Shown here one piece after another: positions 8,063 to 16,876 of a stretch of DNA of 64,000 nucleotides (position 1 is its first letter; each line of letters opens with the position of its first letter). The stretch spans positions 5,709,524 through 5,773,523 of the forward strand of contig CP036434.1 of assembly GCA_007751475.1 (NCBI GenBank). Direction: 5' to 3'. Made by a program: the position numbers and the translations under genes. The notes beneath the pieces were generated by a model. That model saw only the letters and a program-made list of their open reading frames with translations, was not told the DNA's origin and ran no database searches. The stretch comes from Saltatorellus ferox. Its GTDB lineage: Bacteria > Planctomycetota > UBA1135 > GCA-002686595.

Positions 8063-10629
8063 TGGAAGCTGAGAGGCTTGCGATCCAGCTGCGCCGGGAG
8101 CGGAGCGCCCACGCGGTCCAGCACGGTCGGGGCGATGTCCATGACCGAGAACGTACCGTCCTCGCTCGTGACCTTCCGGTTGCAGAAGAAGATCCCCGTC
8201 ACGAGGTTCGGGTCGTTCGACGCGTGGTCGCCCGACCAGGGGTTCGTGTTGTTCAGGTAGAGTTCCCCCGGAACGATGCGGGCCGCATCGCCCTCACCTT
8301 CGGATCGGAGCGAGATGTTGCCCGTGGTCGACGACCAGGACACCCGGTAGAACTCGGCGAAGCCCAGCATGACGTCCGCGCACGGGTACTCACGCGTACC
8401 CCATTCTTCTGCCCCCTGGTAGAGGTCCCGCACGACGACCGCGCTGGAACCCACCGAGGCACCGTCGTCCTTCGCGGCGAGGAAGCTCGCGCAGATTTCC
8501 TCCATCAGCGCCTGGGAATTGGCGGCCTTGACGATGCCCTCCGACTCGCGTCCCTCGAGGTTCAGGTAGACCATGCCGAGCCCGAGCGAGTACGCGCGGG
8601 TCCTGGACCAGTCGACGCACTGGAAGCCCCCGCCCTCGTCCCTGCTGGCGATATCGTCCTTGAGCACGAGGTAGCCCTCGCTCTCCAGCCAGTTGTTCAC
8701 GTTCATGCCGCGTCGGTAGCTGGTGAAACCGTGATCTGCGCAGAGGATCAGCGTGTCGTCGGGCTTCAAGGCCGCGACGACCTCGCCGACGATGTCGTCC
8801 ATCTGGCGGTAGATCGCGGGGATGGCCTCGGCCAGCGTGATCTCCTCGCCGAAGAAGGTCACCTTCTTCTGCGCTTCCTTCTCCTGGTACTGGGGATGCA
8901 GCGGATCGTAGTACCGGTACATCATGTGCTGGACGCGGTCCGTGGTGCTGAACACGCTGTAGAGCACGCGCCAGTCGCCTTCCTCCAGCATCCGCTGCAT
9001 CAGCTTGCGGCGGTAGGTCATCGTGAACTCGACGTCCTGGAGGAACATGACCGGGTCGATCATCTTGTCCTTGACCTGGTTCGTCATGCAGCCCCAGCCG
9101 AGCGTTTCGAAGGGGCTACCGATGGCCTTCGCGAGATCGGCGGCGAAGCCGATCGGCTCCGACGCGGGCTGCCAGGACGGAGCGTTGCGCGGGTCGATCT
9201 GAAGCGTATCGACGTAGACCGAAAAGCCCTCCGGCGTCGGGTCCGCGATCCGGGCCCGCGTCGTCGCATGGACGCTGAGCGTGGGCCCCATGTCGAAGGT
9301 GACCGAGTAGAAGTCACTCCACGCGCCGGGGACGAGGGTCTGCGTCTCCCCATCGATCGTGACGTCCCAGGCCGGCCCTTCGCCGCCCTCCTTCGCCACG
9401 ATGCGCAGCGGCACGGTCACGCGGTGCTTGTACTCCTTCGGCCCGACGCGGGACCCGGGAGGCGGCGCGCCCATCTCGGAGAGCGTGCGCTCCAGCTCGG
9501 CCTGCTCCGCGTAGAAGTCGCGGCTCTCCTTGAAGCTCATGCCCGAGCGGTCTCCTTCGAGCATGCTCGTCAGTTCGTCGAAGCGCGCCTTGGCTTCCCC
9601 CATCTTCGCGAGATCGACGGGGCCATAGATCTTGGCCTCGATGGCGGGAGGCCCGGTCGCGCCGTCCTTGGGCTTCGTGTAGTCCACGCGGAAGACCGTG
9701 CCCGTTCCGGAGTTCGAGTCCTTCGTGTTGCCCTTCGGCTCGCGTCCGGTCTCCAGGCTATCGGTGGTGTAGAGGAACCAGTCCCCGTTCAGCGAAGCCC
9801 GGACGTCGGGAAGACCCAGCCCGTAGAGCGTCTGCGCCCCGTCCGCACCCGGTCGCCCCAGGGAAAGCGGCGCCTGGAGCGCGACGCTCTTCTGACCGGC
9901 GCGGGCCGCCTCGATCCAGAAGCCGTCCTGCCGGACCTGGCTGGATACGACTCCCGCGATCTCCACGGAGCCGCCGCCCCCCACGGACGGGCGCGCGTCC
10001 GCCTTCTGGACCGCGAAGGCGGCGGCGCCGCCGAGGACCACGCCGAGGACCAGCGAAAGCAGGGCGTGGACCTTGAGCACGAGGCGCAGCACGAGGGTGG
10101 CCAGGAAGAACACCCCGACGCCCAGGAGAACGTTCGAGGAGCCTGAACCGAAGCGATCGACGAAGCCAGCGGCGGCGCCGCCGCCGCCGCCCGTTGACAC
10201 CTCGCGCGTCACGGTCTCCTGGTTGACGTGACCGATGGCCGGGATCGGCGGCCCTTCGGCGCCGAGGAACTCCCGCTTGAAGAAGCTGGAAACTCCGTTC
10301 TTCAGGGGGTTGGTCCCGGTGTTGATCGCGGCCCAGCCCGCGGCCGATTCGGCCGGCTGGGTCGAGACGAGCGGTCCTGCGGTCCCTGCGTCACGCAGCT
10401 TGGCCATGTTCGGCAGCTCCCCCGCGTCCATGAGTTCGGAGGTCTTGCGCCAGTCCGCGCCGTCGAAACCGACGACCAGCACGCGTCCGTCAGCCGCCCG
10501 GGCGAGCGCTGGCTGCGAGGGGCCGGGGTCGGGTCCACTCACCAGCCCGGCCGGCGCGGTGGATCCGGCCAGAACGGCCGCGGTCGAAAGGACGAGAGAG
10601 GAACGCAAAACGCGCAAAAATGGCTTCAT
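8059..10629 (-). CDS. secreted/membrane alkaline phosphatase-superfamily (type I phosphodiesterase-like) protein
   Basis: The chosen ATG at 10629 gives 856 residues beginning with a signal peptide (MKPFLRVLRSSLVLSTAAVLAG). An upstream in-frame ATG would add 49 unlikely residues and overlap the divergent gene. Metal-site motifs of the alkaline phosphatase superfamily are present: VVGFDGADW, the nucleophile region ESAAGWAAINTGTNPLKNG, STTDRVQHMMYRYYDP, LILCADHGFTSYRRG and WSGDHAS. Two hydrophobic segments (around VFFLATLVLRLVLKV and LLSLVLGVVLGGAAAF) interrupt the catalytic domain, so part of it may be held at the membrane. The substrate may be a phosphodiester, phosphonate or nucleotide; this is not resolvable here. 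Confidence 0.85.
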   Translation of the reverse strand: MKPFLRVLRSSLVLSTAAVLAGSTAPAGLVSGPDPGPSQPALARAADGRVLVVGFDGADWRKTSELMDAGELPNMAKLRDAGTAGPLVSTQPAESAAGWAAINTGTNPLKNGVSSFFKREFLGAEGPPIPAIGHVNQETVTREVSTGGGGGAAAGFVDRFGSGSSNVLLGVGVFFLATLVLRLVLKVHALLSLVLGVVLGGAAAFAVQKADARPSVGGGGSVEIAGVVSSQVRQDGFWIEAARAGQKSVALQAPLSLGRPGADGAQTLYGLGLPDVRASLNGDWFLYTTDSLETGREPKGNTKDSNSGTGTVFRVDYTKPKDGATGPPAIEAKIYGPVDLAKMGEAKARFDELTSMLEGDRSGMSFKESRDFYAEQAELERTLSEMGAPPPGSRVGPKEYKHRVTVPLRIVAKEGGEGPAWDVTIDGETQTLVPGAWSDFYSVTFDMGPTLSVHATTRARIADPTPEGFSVYVDTLQIDPRNAPSWQPASEPIGFAADLAKAIGSPFETLGWGCMTNQVKDKMIDPVMFLQDVEFTMTYRRKLMQRMLEEGDWRVLYSVFSTTDRVQHMMYRYYDPLHPQYQEKEAQKKVTFFGEEITLAEAIPAIYRQMDDIVGEVVAALKPDDTLILCADHGFTSYRRGMNVNNWLESEGYLVLKDDIASRDEGGGFQCVDWSRTRAYSLGLGMVYLNLEGRESEGIVKAANSQALMEEICASFLAAKDDGASVGSSAVVVRDLYQGAEEWGTREYPCADVMLGFAEFYRVSWSSTTGNISLRSEGEGDAARIVPGELYLNNTNPWSGDHASNDPNLVTGIFFCNRKVTSEDGTFSVMDIAPTVLDRVGAPLPAQLDRKPLSFQ

Positions 10630-10758
10630 GGGATCGAATCTGGGCGCTGGATGCCCCCAGAAGCGGGGCATACACAGGGGATGCACTGTTTTCGGCGGTG
10701 CGAGCCGAGACCTTGTCCAACTCCCGGCGATCCGCTGCGGATATCCTGCTCGACGAAC

Positions 10759-12024
10759 ATGGACATGCGACAACACAGCCAGGGCCCGCGGGCGAAGAGG
10801 GAATTCAAGTTCGCGCGGCAGGTTACGGGGCGACAGCCCGATCGTGGGAGCGCGAGCCCGCTTCTCTTGGCCAGCCTGGCGATTCTACTGGCCGCGGGGG
10901 TCGCCGCCTGGTTCCTGATGGGACCCGAGCGGTCCCCATCCCCTGCCCAGACGGTCCAGCCGGAGGCTTCGGCCGACGCGGGAGCCGATGATCGCCCGAA
11001 GCCGCCGCCCGGGATGATGCGGGAGTCCGACCTGATCGCCCTGGAAGCGAAGGGGCCTCGGACCGTCGGCGGGATCGAGACCCGTCCGGCGGGAGGCTAC
11101 GAGAGCTTCGAGAAGGTCTTTGGAGCGCCCGGCGGCACCGTGACGGGCGAGATCCGGGTCGCGGGGGCCGAGTACCCCGAGGCGTGGACGGTCACGATCG
11201 AGCCCTCCCTGGTCGCGGAGGGACGCGCGGAAGCCATCACGAAGACGTTCGTCTCCGAGCCAGGTATGCGGACGTTCGAGCTGCGGGATCTGCCCCTGGC
11301 CGCCTACAGGCTCAGCGCCAGCGCCCCGGGGCTCACCACGTCGAAAGTGGAGGTGGCTCTCTACCAGGTCGCCGAGCGCCCGGGCCAGCGCGGCCTCGAC
11401 TACGTGACCGTGGACCTCACGCTCCGGCCGATGGCGCGGGTCGAGGGATTCGTTCGACAGCCGAGCGGAGAGCCCGCGAGCGATCTGGCGGTCTACCTCG
11501 TCCCCTACGTGGTCCCTGGCGCAGACGCGGGCACCCCGGATGTGCTCGGTGAGGCGGGTGGAAACGAGGCCGGGGGCACTGCGGCCGCTGGCAGCATCGA
11601 AACGAAGTGCAACTCCGCCGGCTCCTACGCCTTCGAGAACGTGCCGCCCGGCCCCTGGATGCTGCACGTCGGTGATGCGATCAACCCTCTGGCGTCGCCG
11701 ATTCCCGTGGGCGTGCAGACCGCGGACCAGCGCGTGGACGATGTGGTGCTGCCACCGCTCGCCACGCTGGAGCTGGTGGTGCTCGACCATCTCGCGCGCC
11801 CGTGCCCGGACGTGATCCTGACCGGCTACCTCCGCGGGAAGGGCGCAGGCCACTTCAAGGTCACCACGGATGCCACAGGCCGGATCAAGGTCCCCTACCT
11901 GACGCCCGGCCCGTGGCGCATCGATGCCGAGGATCCCCTGATGAACCAGAAGGGCCGCGGCGACTATTCGCTGACGCCCGAAGGCCCCGCCGACGGGCGC
12001 ATTCGGGAGCTGCACATCCGGTAG
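10759..12024 (+). CDS. membrane-anchored carboxypeptidase-regulatory-like domain protein
   Basis: The 421-residue product has a charged N-terminus, a membrane span at ~33-53 (LLLASLAILLAAGVAAWFLM) and then an extracytoplasmic part. That part shows repeated beta-sandwich patterns typical of carboxypeptidase-regulatory-like domains: GTVTGEIRVAG, FELRDLPLAAYRLSASAPG, RVEGFVRQPSGEPAS, SYAFENVPPGPWMLHV and GRIKVPYLTPGPWRI. The architecture resembles the tails of the ECF sigma fusions in this window, without the sigma part. It is divergent from the phosphatase gene, with ~130 bp between starts. A second ATG two codons downstream (10765) is equally possible. The role is unknown. Confidence 0.75.
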   Translation: MDMRQHSQGPRAKREFKFARQVTGRQPDRGSASPLLLASLAILLAAGVAAWFLMGPERSPSPAQTVQPEASADAGADDRPKPPPGMMRESDLIALEAKGPRTVGGIETRPAGGYESFEKVFGAPGGTVTGEIRVAGAEYPEAWTVTIEPSLVAEGRAEAITKTFVSEPGMRTFELRDLPLAAYRLSASAPGLTTSKVEVALYQVAERPGQRGLDYVTVDLTLRPMARVEGFVRQPSGEPASDLAVYLVPYVVPGADAGTPDVLGEAGGNEAGGTAAAGSIETKCNSAGSYAFENVPPGPWMLHVGDAINPLASPIPVGVQTADQRVDDVVLPPLATLELVVLDHLARPCPDVILTGYLRGKGAGHFKVTTDATGRIKVPYLTPGPWRIDAEDPLMNQKGRGDYSLTPEGPADGRIRELHIR

Positions 12025-12056
12025 CCGACAGCACATCCGGCAGCCGACGAGTGCGA

Positions 12057-13289
12057 CTACCCGAGCGCCTGGACGAAGTCCGCGACGAGATCCGCCGCGT
12101 CTTCGATCCCGGCGGCGATCCGCACGCAGCCGGGTCCGATCCCGGCGGCGAGCCGCTCTTCCGGCGAGAGCGCCACGTGGGACATGTACGCCGGGATGCT
12201 GACGAGGGTCTCGACGCCGCCGAGGCTCGGCGCGTCGATGGCGAGGCCGAGCCGCTCCACGTAACCGCGCGTGGCCCCGTCGCCGCCCTCCAGTTCGATG
12301 GCGAGAACGCTGCCATGGAGCCCGGACCGCAGCATCTTCTCAGCCAGTCCGTGGCACGCGCTGGACTCGAGTCCCGGGTAGTGCACCCGCGCCACGCCGG
12401 GCGCGCTCTCCAGCGCGCGCGCCAGGGCCAGCGCGTTGTGGCATTGGGCTCGCACGCGGAGATCGAGCGTGGGGAGACTGCGCGCCAGAAGCCACGCCGC
12501 GCCCGGATCGAGGATCGCTCCGGTCACCTTCCGGTAGCCAGCGATCGCGGCCATGTCGTCCGAGCGACCGAGCACGACGCCGGCGGTCACGTCCGAGTGA
12601 CCGCTCAGGGCCTTGGTCGCGGAGTGAACGACGAAGTCGGCGCCGAGTTCGAGCGGCCGCTGGACGATCGGCGTCGCGAAGGTGGAGTCGACCGAAACGC
12701 GCACGCCCTGGGCATGGGACTGCTCGGCGATGCGCGCGAGGTCCGCCACCACGGCCGTCGGGTTCGAAAGGCCCTCCACGTGCACCAGCTGGACCCCGCT
12801 GTCGAGGACGCGAGCCAGGTCGCCTGGATCGGTCACATCGAAGGAGACGGCTTCCACGCCTCTGCCTCCATCAGCGCCCAGCAGCTGGGCGAAGAGCGCG
12901 GTCGTACCGCCGTAGATCTGCCGCGCCACGGCGACCCGGCCCTGGCCACCCGGTACGGCGTGGACGAGCAGCGCGTGAATCGCTGCCATTCCGCTCGCGA
13001 AGAGCACCGCGGACTCGGCGCGCTCCAGCGCGGCGATCCGGATCTCGGCATCCTCGACGTTCGGGTTGCGATACCGCGTGTAGACGAGCGGCGAGACCCA
13101 GTCTCCGGCGTCCGTGGCCGCATGGGTGCCCGGGTGCTGCAGGAACGTGCTGGAGCGCCGGATGGGAGGTGAGACGTCAGGATCCGAAGGCGTCGGGCGC
13201 CTGCCGCCATGGACGGCGACCGTCGAGTCCCCTGGAAGCTGGGAACCGCGCGTGCCGGAATCGGTCGAGGCCGGGGAGTTTGACGCCAT
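12057..13289 (-). CDS. PLP-dependent Cys/Met metabolism enzyme (cystathionine gamma-synthase/lyase family)
   Basis: The 410-residue product fits the trans-sulfuration enzyme family: YTRYRNPNVEDAEIRIAALE, FASGMAAIHALL, the PLP-site SATKALSGHSDVTAG with Schiff-base Lys, and VHYPGLES near the C-terminus. These enzymes act on cystathionine, O-acyl-homoserine or methionine. The Lys motif has Ala in place of the common Tyr, so the exact reaction (cystathionine synthase, cystathionine lyase or methionine lyase) is not fixed by sequence. The ATG at 13289 was chosen because the frame upstream of it is Pro/Gly-rich and not family-like. It converges on the gene ending at 12024. Confidence 0.85.
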   Translation of the reverse strand: MASNSPASTDSGTRGSQLPGDSTVAVHGGRRPTPSDPDVSPPIRRSSTFLQHPGTHAATDAGDWVSPLVYTRYRNPNVEDAEIRIAALERAESAVLFASGMAAIHALLVHAVPGGQGRVAVARQIYGGTTALFAQLLGADGGRGVEAVSFDVTDPGDLARVLDSGVQLVHVEGLSNPTAVVADLARIAEQSHAQGVRVSVDSTFATPIVQRPLELGADFVVHSATKALSGHSDVTAGVVLGRSDDMAAIAGYRKVTGAILDPGAAWLLARSLPTLDLRVRAQCHNALALARALESAPGVARVHYPGLESSACHGLAEKMLRSGLHGSVLAIELEGGDGATRGYVERLGLAIDAPSLGGVETLVSIPAYMSHVALSPEERLAAGIGPGCVRIAAGIEDAADLVADFVQALG

Positions 13290-13390
13290 GGGGACGATTC
13301 GTCTGGAGGGTTGGGGGTCGGGCCCATTAGCATAGTCGCCCCGTTGGCCGTCCCCACCCCCCACGCACACAATCCCCCCACTCCCGAGCC

Positions 13391-13894
13391 ATGGCGAACG
13401 AACCCATCATCGACCTCTCCACGATCGACCTGACCCAGGTGGTCGCCGACCGCGCAGAACTCGACAGCTACCTGCAGCAGCGCGGCACGTTCACGATGGT
13501 GGACTCCCTCTGCCACGTGGACGAGGAGGCCGGGATCCTCGTCGGTGTGAAATCGATCCGAGAGGACGACTGGTGGGCGCCGGATCACGTTCCGGACCGC
13601 CCGATGTTCCCGGGCGCGCTGATGATCGAGACGGCCGCGCAGATCGCCTCGTACGACTACTCGAAGCACCGGCTCTGCGGCGACGTGAACCGCTTCGTGG
13701 GCTTCGGGGGAGTCGATGACTGCCGCTTCCGGGGCATCGTTGCACCGCCTTGCAACCTGATCATCACCGTCAAGCTGGTGCGCGCCGGCAGCCGGATGTT
13801 CCGCTACGAAACGCAGGGATTCATCCAGCAGGACGGCGAGGTCTCCGACAAGCGCGCGTTCGAGGCAACCGTGCTCGGCGTGCTGATCGGGTGA
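13391..13894 (+). CDS. FabZ-like beta-hydroxyacyl-ACP dehydratase (hotdog fold)
   Basis: The 167-residue product carries the FabZ-type active site DHVPDRPMFPG (His66) and IETAAQIASY (Glu80), followed by the central FVGFGGVDDCRFRGIV strand region. Members remove water from 3-hydroxyacyl-ACP during fatty-acid synthesis. His is preceded by Asp rather than the usual Gly (GHFPxxPxxPG), and the N-terminal 30 residues are longer than in E. coli FabZ. This may therefore be a specialised dehydratase rather than the housekeeping one. It is divergent from the PLP-enzyme gene and converges on the Pus10-like gene. Confidence 0.8.
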   Translation: MANEPIIDLSTIDLTQVVADRAELDSYLQQRGTFTMVDSLCHVDEEAGILVGVKSIREDDWWAPDHVPDRPMFPGALMIETAAQIASYDYSKHRLCGDVNRFVGFGGVDDCRFRGIVAPPCNLIITVKLVRAGSRMFRYETQGFIQQDGEVSDKRAFEATVLGVLIG

Positions 13895-13916
13895 GCCGCC
13901 GCCTCGAAGATAGCCT

Positions 13917-14762
13917 CTAGAGCCCGGCTCCAAAGGGCGAGGGCGGCTCGGCGATCACCTCGCTGGACTCCTCGCCTACTTCGTCGAGAATCGCGAGGAC
14001 GTCGAGTTCCAGGCAGCGCGCTTCGGCCACGCCGAGCTGCTGCGCCACCGATGGGTCGGTCATCCCGTCCTCACCGCTGATCGCCTCCTTGACGTACGTT
14101 CCCGCCTGGGTGCGCATGGTGACGAAGAGGAACGGCTCGTCTTCGCCCTGCTCTTCAGGTACCTCGATGTCGAGGATCTCGATCCAGCGCTCGCGCACGA
14201 GGTCGGCGCGCCGGTGCGCCACGCGGCTCGGCGTCTTCTGGGCGACGACGTAGCGCTGGCCGATGAGCGCCTTCACCCTGTCCGGGGAAGGAAGCTCGCT
14301 GACCGCGGCCTTGGCGCGGTAGTCCTTGGCGAACTTTCCTTCCTTGAGGAATCGCACGCGGGATTTCTGGGTCCAGTGCAGGCCGCGGACCTCCAGGCGC
14401 CCTTCATTGCGGCTGTTGATCGTGGCCTCGACCTCCGCCAGGTCGATGCGCGTGAGCCGGGGCGACTCCAGCTCGAACACGAACGGGCGACCCTCCCCCA
14501 GCATCCGGACGTCGAGATCCTCACGACCAGCGCCGTGGAACTTGTGCTTCCGGGTTCCCGCCGCCTTGCCGAGCACCCAGCCGATGAGCTCCTGCACCGA
14601 GTCCTTGGTGAGCTTGCCGAAGCCCTCGCAGCGCTCGCAGCCCTGCCTGCGCCGCGCATGGCCCTTGCACCTGGGACAGAAGAAGATCGTCTGGGGCAGA
14701 TCGCGCGTGTGCTTGAGATAGCGCCCTTCGATGAAGAGCTTGGTGCTGGGCGGCGGATTCAT
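13917..14762 (-). CDS. Pus10-like tRNA pseudouridine synthase, short form
   Basis: The 281-residue product matches the catalytic half of Pus10, which makes pseudouridine 54/55 in archaeal tRNA. The hallmarks are FHGAGREDLDVRMLGEGRPF (catalytic Asp82 by analogy with the GRxD motif of TruA), RGLHWTQKSRVRFLKEGKFAKDYRA and the C-terminal RTQAGTYVKEAISGEDGMTDPS. A four-cysteine knuckle (C29, C32, C42, C45) sits just before the catalytic domain. Archaeal Pus10 is usually ~400 residues with a large N-terminal THUMP-containing domain, which is missing here. The ATG at 14762 was preferred because the residues before it are not family-like. The bacterial occurrence is unusual. Confidence 0.8.
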   Translation of the reverse strand: MNPPPSTKLFIEGRYLKHTRDLPQTIFFCPRCKGHARRRQGCERCEGFGKLTKDSVQELIGWVLGKAAGTRKHKFHGAGREDLDVRMLGEGRPFVFELESPRLTRIDLAEVEATINSRNEGRLEVRGLHWTQKSRVRFLKEGKFAKDYRAKAAVSELPSPDRVKALIGQRYVVAQKTPSRVAHRRADLVRERWIEILDIEVPEEQGEDEPFLFVTMRTQAGTYVKEAISGEDGMTDPSVAQQLGVAEARCLELDVLAILDEVGEESSEVIAEPPSPFGAGL

Positions 14763-14920
14763 GAAGTCGCTCTGTAGTCTCCGTTGAGCCGGCTCTGGGT
14801 CTCCGTTGAGCCTGCTCTGGGCAGCCAACGTGATAGGTCAGGGCGCGTCGCCCGGCCATGACCGTTTGGGGGGCAAAGAGCATAGCGACCGGACGGGCGC
14901 GGGGCGTAGACTCACCCGCT

Positions 14921-15823
14921 ATGCATCCGATCCTCTTCGAGATTCCGGGCCTGGGCTTCCCCGTGCGAGCGTTCGGCCTGATGGTCGTTCTGGGCTTCCT
15001 GCTGGGTAGCTACCTGTTCGGGAGGCTCGGCCAGCGGCACTCCAGACTCGAGCCGTCGGGCCTCAGCGGCCCCGCGCTCAGGGACCTCCAGCAGACCGAG
15101 GCGGCCGGTTTTGCTTCGGTGCCGATGTGGATCCTCGTGGGCATCCTGGTCGGTGCGCGCGCGATGTACGTCATCGTGGAGATCTTCCGGAAGAGCGAGA
15201 CGGGCCAGCGCTATCTGGACGATCCGATGACCGTCTTCTACTACTGGGAAGGCGGACTCGTCATGTACGGCGGGACGTTCGGCGGGATCGCCCTCGGCCT
15301 CTACGCGGCCCGAAAGTACCGGCTGTGGCTCCCCCATGCGCTCGATCTCGGGCTCGCTTCCGGCTTCGTCGGCCTTTCGGTGGGCCGCATCGGCTGCCTC
15401 CTCGTCGGCGACGACTTCGGCAAGATCGTACCGGAGAGCGCGCGTGACCTGCCTTTCCCGATCACGGTGCACGTGCCCGAAGCCCTTCCGGAGGGCAGCC
15501 TCTTCGGCGCGGAGAACGCGGGTCAGGTCCTCTGGGCCACGCAGCCATGGATGAGCGTCAACGCGCTCCTCATCGGCCTCCTCGGCATTTTCCTCATCAA
15601 GCGCCGACGCTACGCGGGCCAGGTCACGCTCATCCTGCTCGTGCTCTACTCCATCGGACGCTTCACCATCGAGAAGTTCCGCGGCGACAAGATCCGCGGC
15701 ATGTGGTTCGACGATTCGATCTCGACGTCCCAGCTCGTCTCGCTGGTCCTCGGGTCCCTCTCGCTCGTGCTCCTCATCGCGTTCGCGAAGCGGCGCGACC
15801 CCGAGCGCCCCACGGCGGGCTGA
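14921..15823 (+). CDS. lgt: prolipoprotein diacylglyceryl transferase (Lgt), divergent
   Basis: Lgt adds diacylglycerol to the lipobox cysteine of prolipoproteins in the cytoplasmic membrane. The 300-residue product has the Lgt order of segments: IPGLGFPVRAFGLMVVLGF, YYWEGGLVMYGGTFGGI (the catalytic-site H/Y-G-G region), the signature VGRIGCLLVGDDFG, and RFTIEKFRGDKIRG with the conserved Arg. The classic GRxGNFxNxE signature is altered (GCLLVGDD), as in other distant Lgt proteins. About seven membrane spans are predicted by eye. The ATG at 14921 begins directly with MHPILFEI, the usual Lgt opening. Lipoproteins at 43020 and 43603 are possible substrates. Confidence 0.88.
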   Translation: MHPILFEIPGLGFPVRAFGLMVVLGFLLGSYLFGRLGQRHSRLEPSGLSGPALRDLQQTEAAGFASVPMWILVGILVGARAMYVIVEIFRKSETGQRYLDDPMTVFYYWEGGLVMYGGTFGGIALGLYAARKYRLWLPHALDLGLASGFVGLSVGRIGCLLVGDDFGKIVPESARDLPFPITVHVPEALPEGSLFGAENAGQVLWATQPWMSVNALLIGLLGIFLIKRRRYAGQVTLILLVLYSIGRFTIEKFRGDKIRGMWFDDSISTSQLVSLVLGSLSLVLLIAFAKRRDPERPTAG

Positions 15824-15830
15824 GCCAGCC

Positions 15831-16817
15831 GTGGACCCCCTGGCGTTCGCCGTCCACGGCGGCATCGACGAGGCTGGCTACGGGCCGATGCTCGGGCCGC
15901 TCACCTTCGGATTCTCCGCGTTTCGTCTGGAGGATCGCGCAGGCACGCTCGACTGGGCGCGCCTCGGCGGCGCGGTTTCGGAGCACCCGAAGGACGACGC
16001 CGTGCGCCTGATCGTCGCCGACTCCAAGAAGGTCTTCACGCGCAATCCGCGCGGGTCGCGTCGGCTGGAACTCACCGCGCTTTCGTTCCTGCGCGCCGCG
16101 GGCGCGAGCGTCACCGATGGGCACGCGCTCCTCGCGACCGCGCCCCCCGCGGTGGCTCCGACGGAGGCGGACCTCGCGGCTCACCCCTGGTACGCGGCGC
16201 TTCCCGGCGAGCTCCCGGTCCACGCCGACCGGGCCGCGCTCGACGATCATCGCGACCGGCTCGAAAGCACGCTCGAAGCCTCCGCGACCGGCGTCGCGGC
16301 CGCGGGCGCCGTCGTGATCCCCGCGGGCAAGCTGAACGCCTCGTTCGCCGCCACCGGCAACAAGGGCGCGAGCCTCTGGGCCTTCCATTCCGAGATTCTG
16401 CTCGACCTCTTCGAGCGCTTCGGACCCGAGGGCCTCCACATGACGGTCGATCGACTCGGCGGGCGCGCGCGCTACGGCCCGCTTCTCTCGAGCCTCATCC
16501 CCTTCTCGACCGTTCGCGTGCTCCACGAGTCGCGAATCGAGAGCCACTATCTCGTGACGACGCCGGGGCGTCGCATGAAGATTCGCTTCATCCAGAAGGG
16601 CGACACCCTGTCCCTTCCCGTTGCGCTCGGCTCCTGCCTCGCGAAGTACGCCCGCGAAATGGTCATGGACGCCTTCAACGAGCACTTCTGCGCCGCCTGT
16701 CCCGATGTGAAGCCCACGGCGGGCTACGTCACGGACGCGCGCCGCTGGCTCGTGGATCTCGAAGCGAAAGCGCCGTCTCTATTGCGGTCAACAGAGTCGC
16801 TCATCCGCACGCGCTGA
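15831..16817 (+). CDS. RNase HII-like (RNase H fold) protein
   Basis: The frame opens at a GTG 7 bp after the lgt stop and gives 328 residues. Residues 11-24 read GIDEAGYGPMLGPL, close to the RNase HII signature GIDEAGRGPLAGPV, and residues 62-67 read VADSKK, matching the DSKK motif. A further acidic motif (MTVDRLGGRARYGPLL) and KYAREMVMDAFN follow in the expected order. RNase HII cuts RNA in DNA-RNA hybrids. The Arg of the signature is Tyr here, and the protein is ~100 residues longer than typical RNase HII, with an insert around 100-160. It may be a divergent paralogue rather than the housekeeping rnhB. Confidence 0.65.
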   Translation: MDPLAFAVHGGIDEAGYGPMLGPLTFGFSAFRLEDRAGTLDWARLGGAVSEHPKDDAVRLIVADSKKVFTRNPRGSRRLELTALSFLRAAGASVTDGHALLATAPPAVAPTEADLAAHPWYAALPGELPVHADRAALDDHRDRLESTLEASATGVAAAGAVVIPAGKLNASFAATGNKGASLWAFHSEILLDLFERFGPEGLHMTVDRLGGRARYGPLLSSLIPFSTVRVLHESRIESHYLVTTPGRRMKIRFIQKGDTLSLPVALGSCLAKYAREMVMDAFNEHFCAACPDVKPTAGYVTDARRWLVDLEAKAPSLLRSTESLIRTR

Positions 16818-16876
16818 CCCCGGGAACCCGGTATCCTTCGGCGCTCCCGTCCCCCACTCTCCAGCCTCAGCACGAC

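Noticed and set aside
8062..10146. Long plus-strand frame opposite the phosphatase gene
   Set aside because: It is a GC-driven shadow; the minus-strand product has signal peptide and metal-site motifs in the right order.
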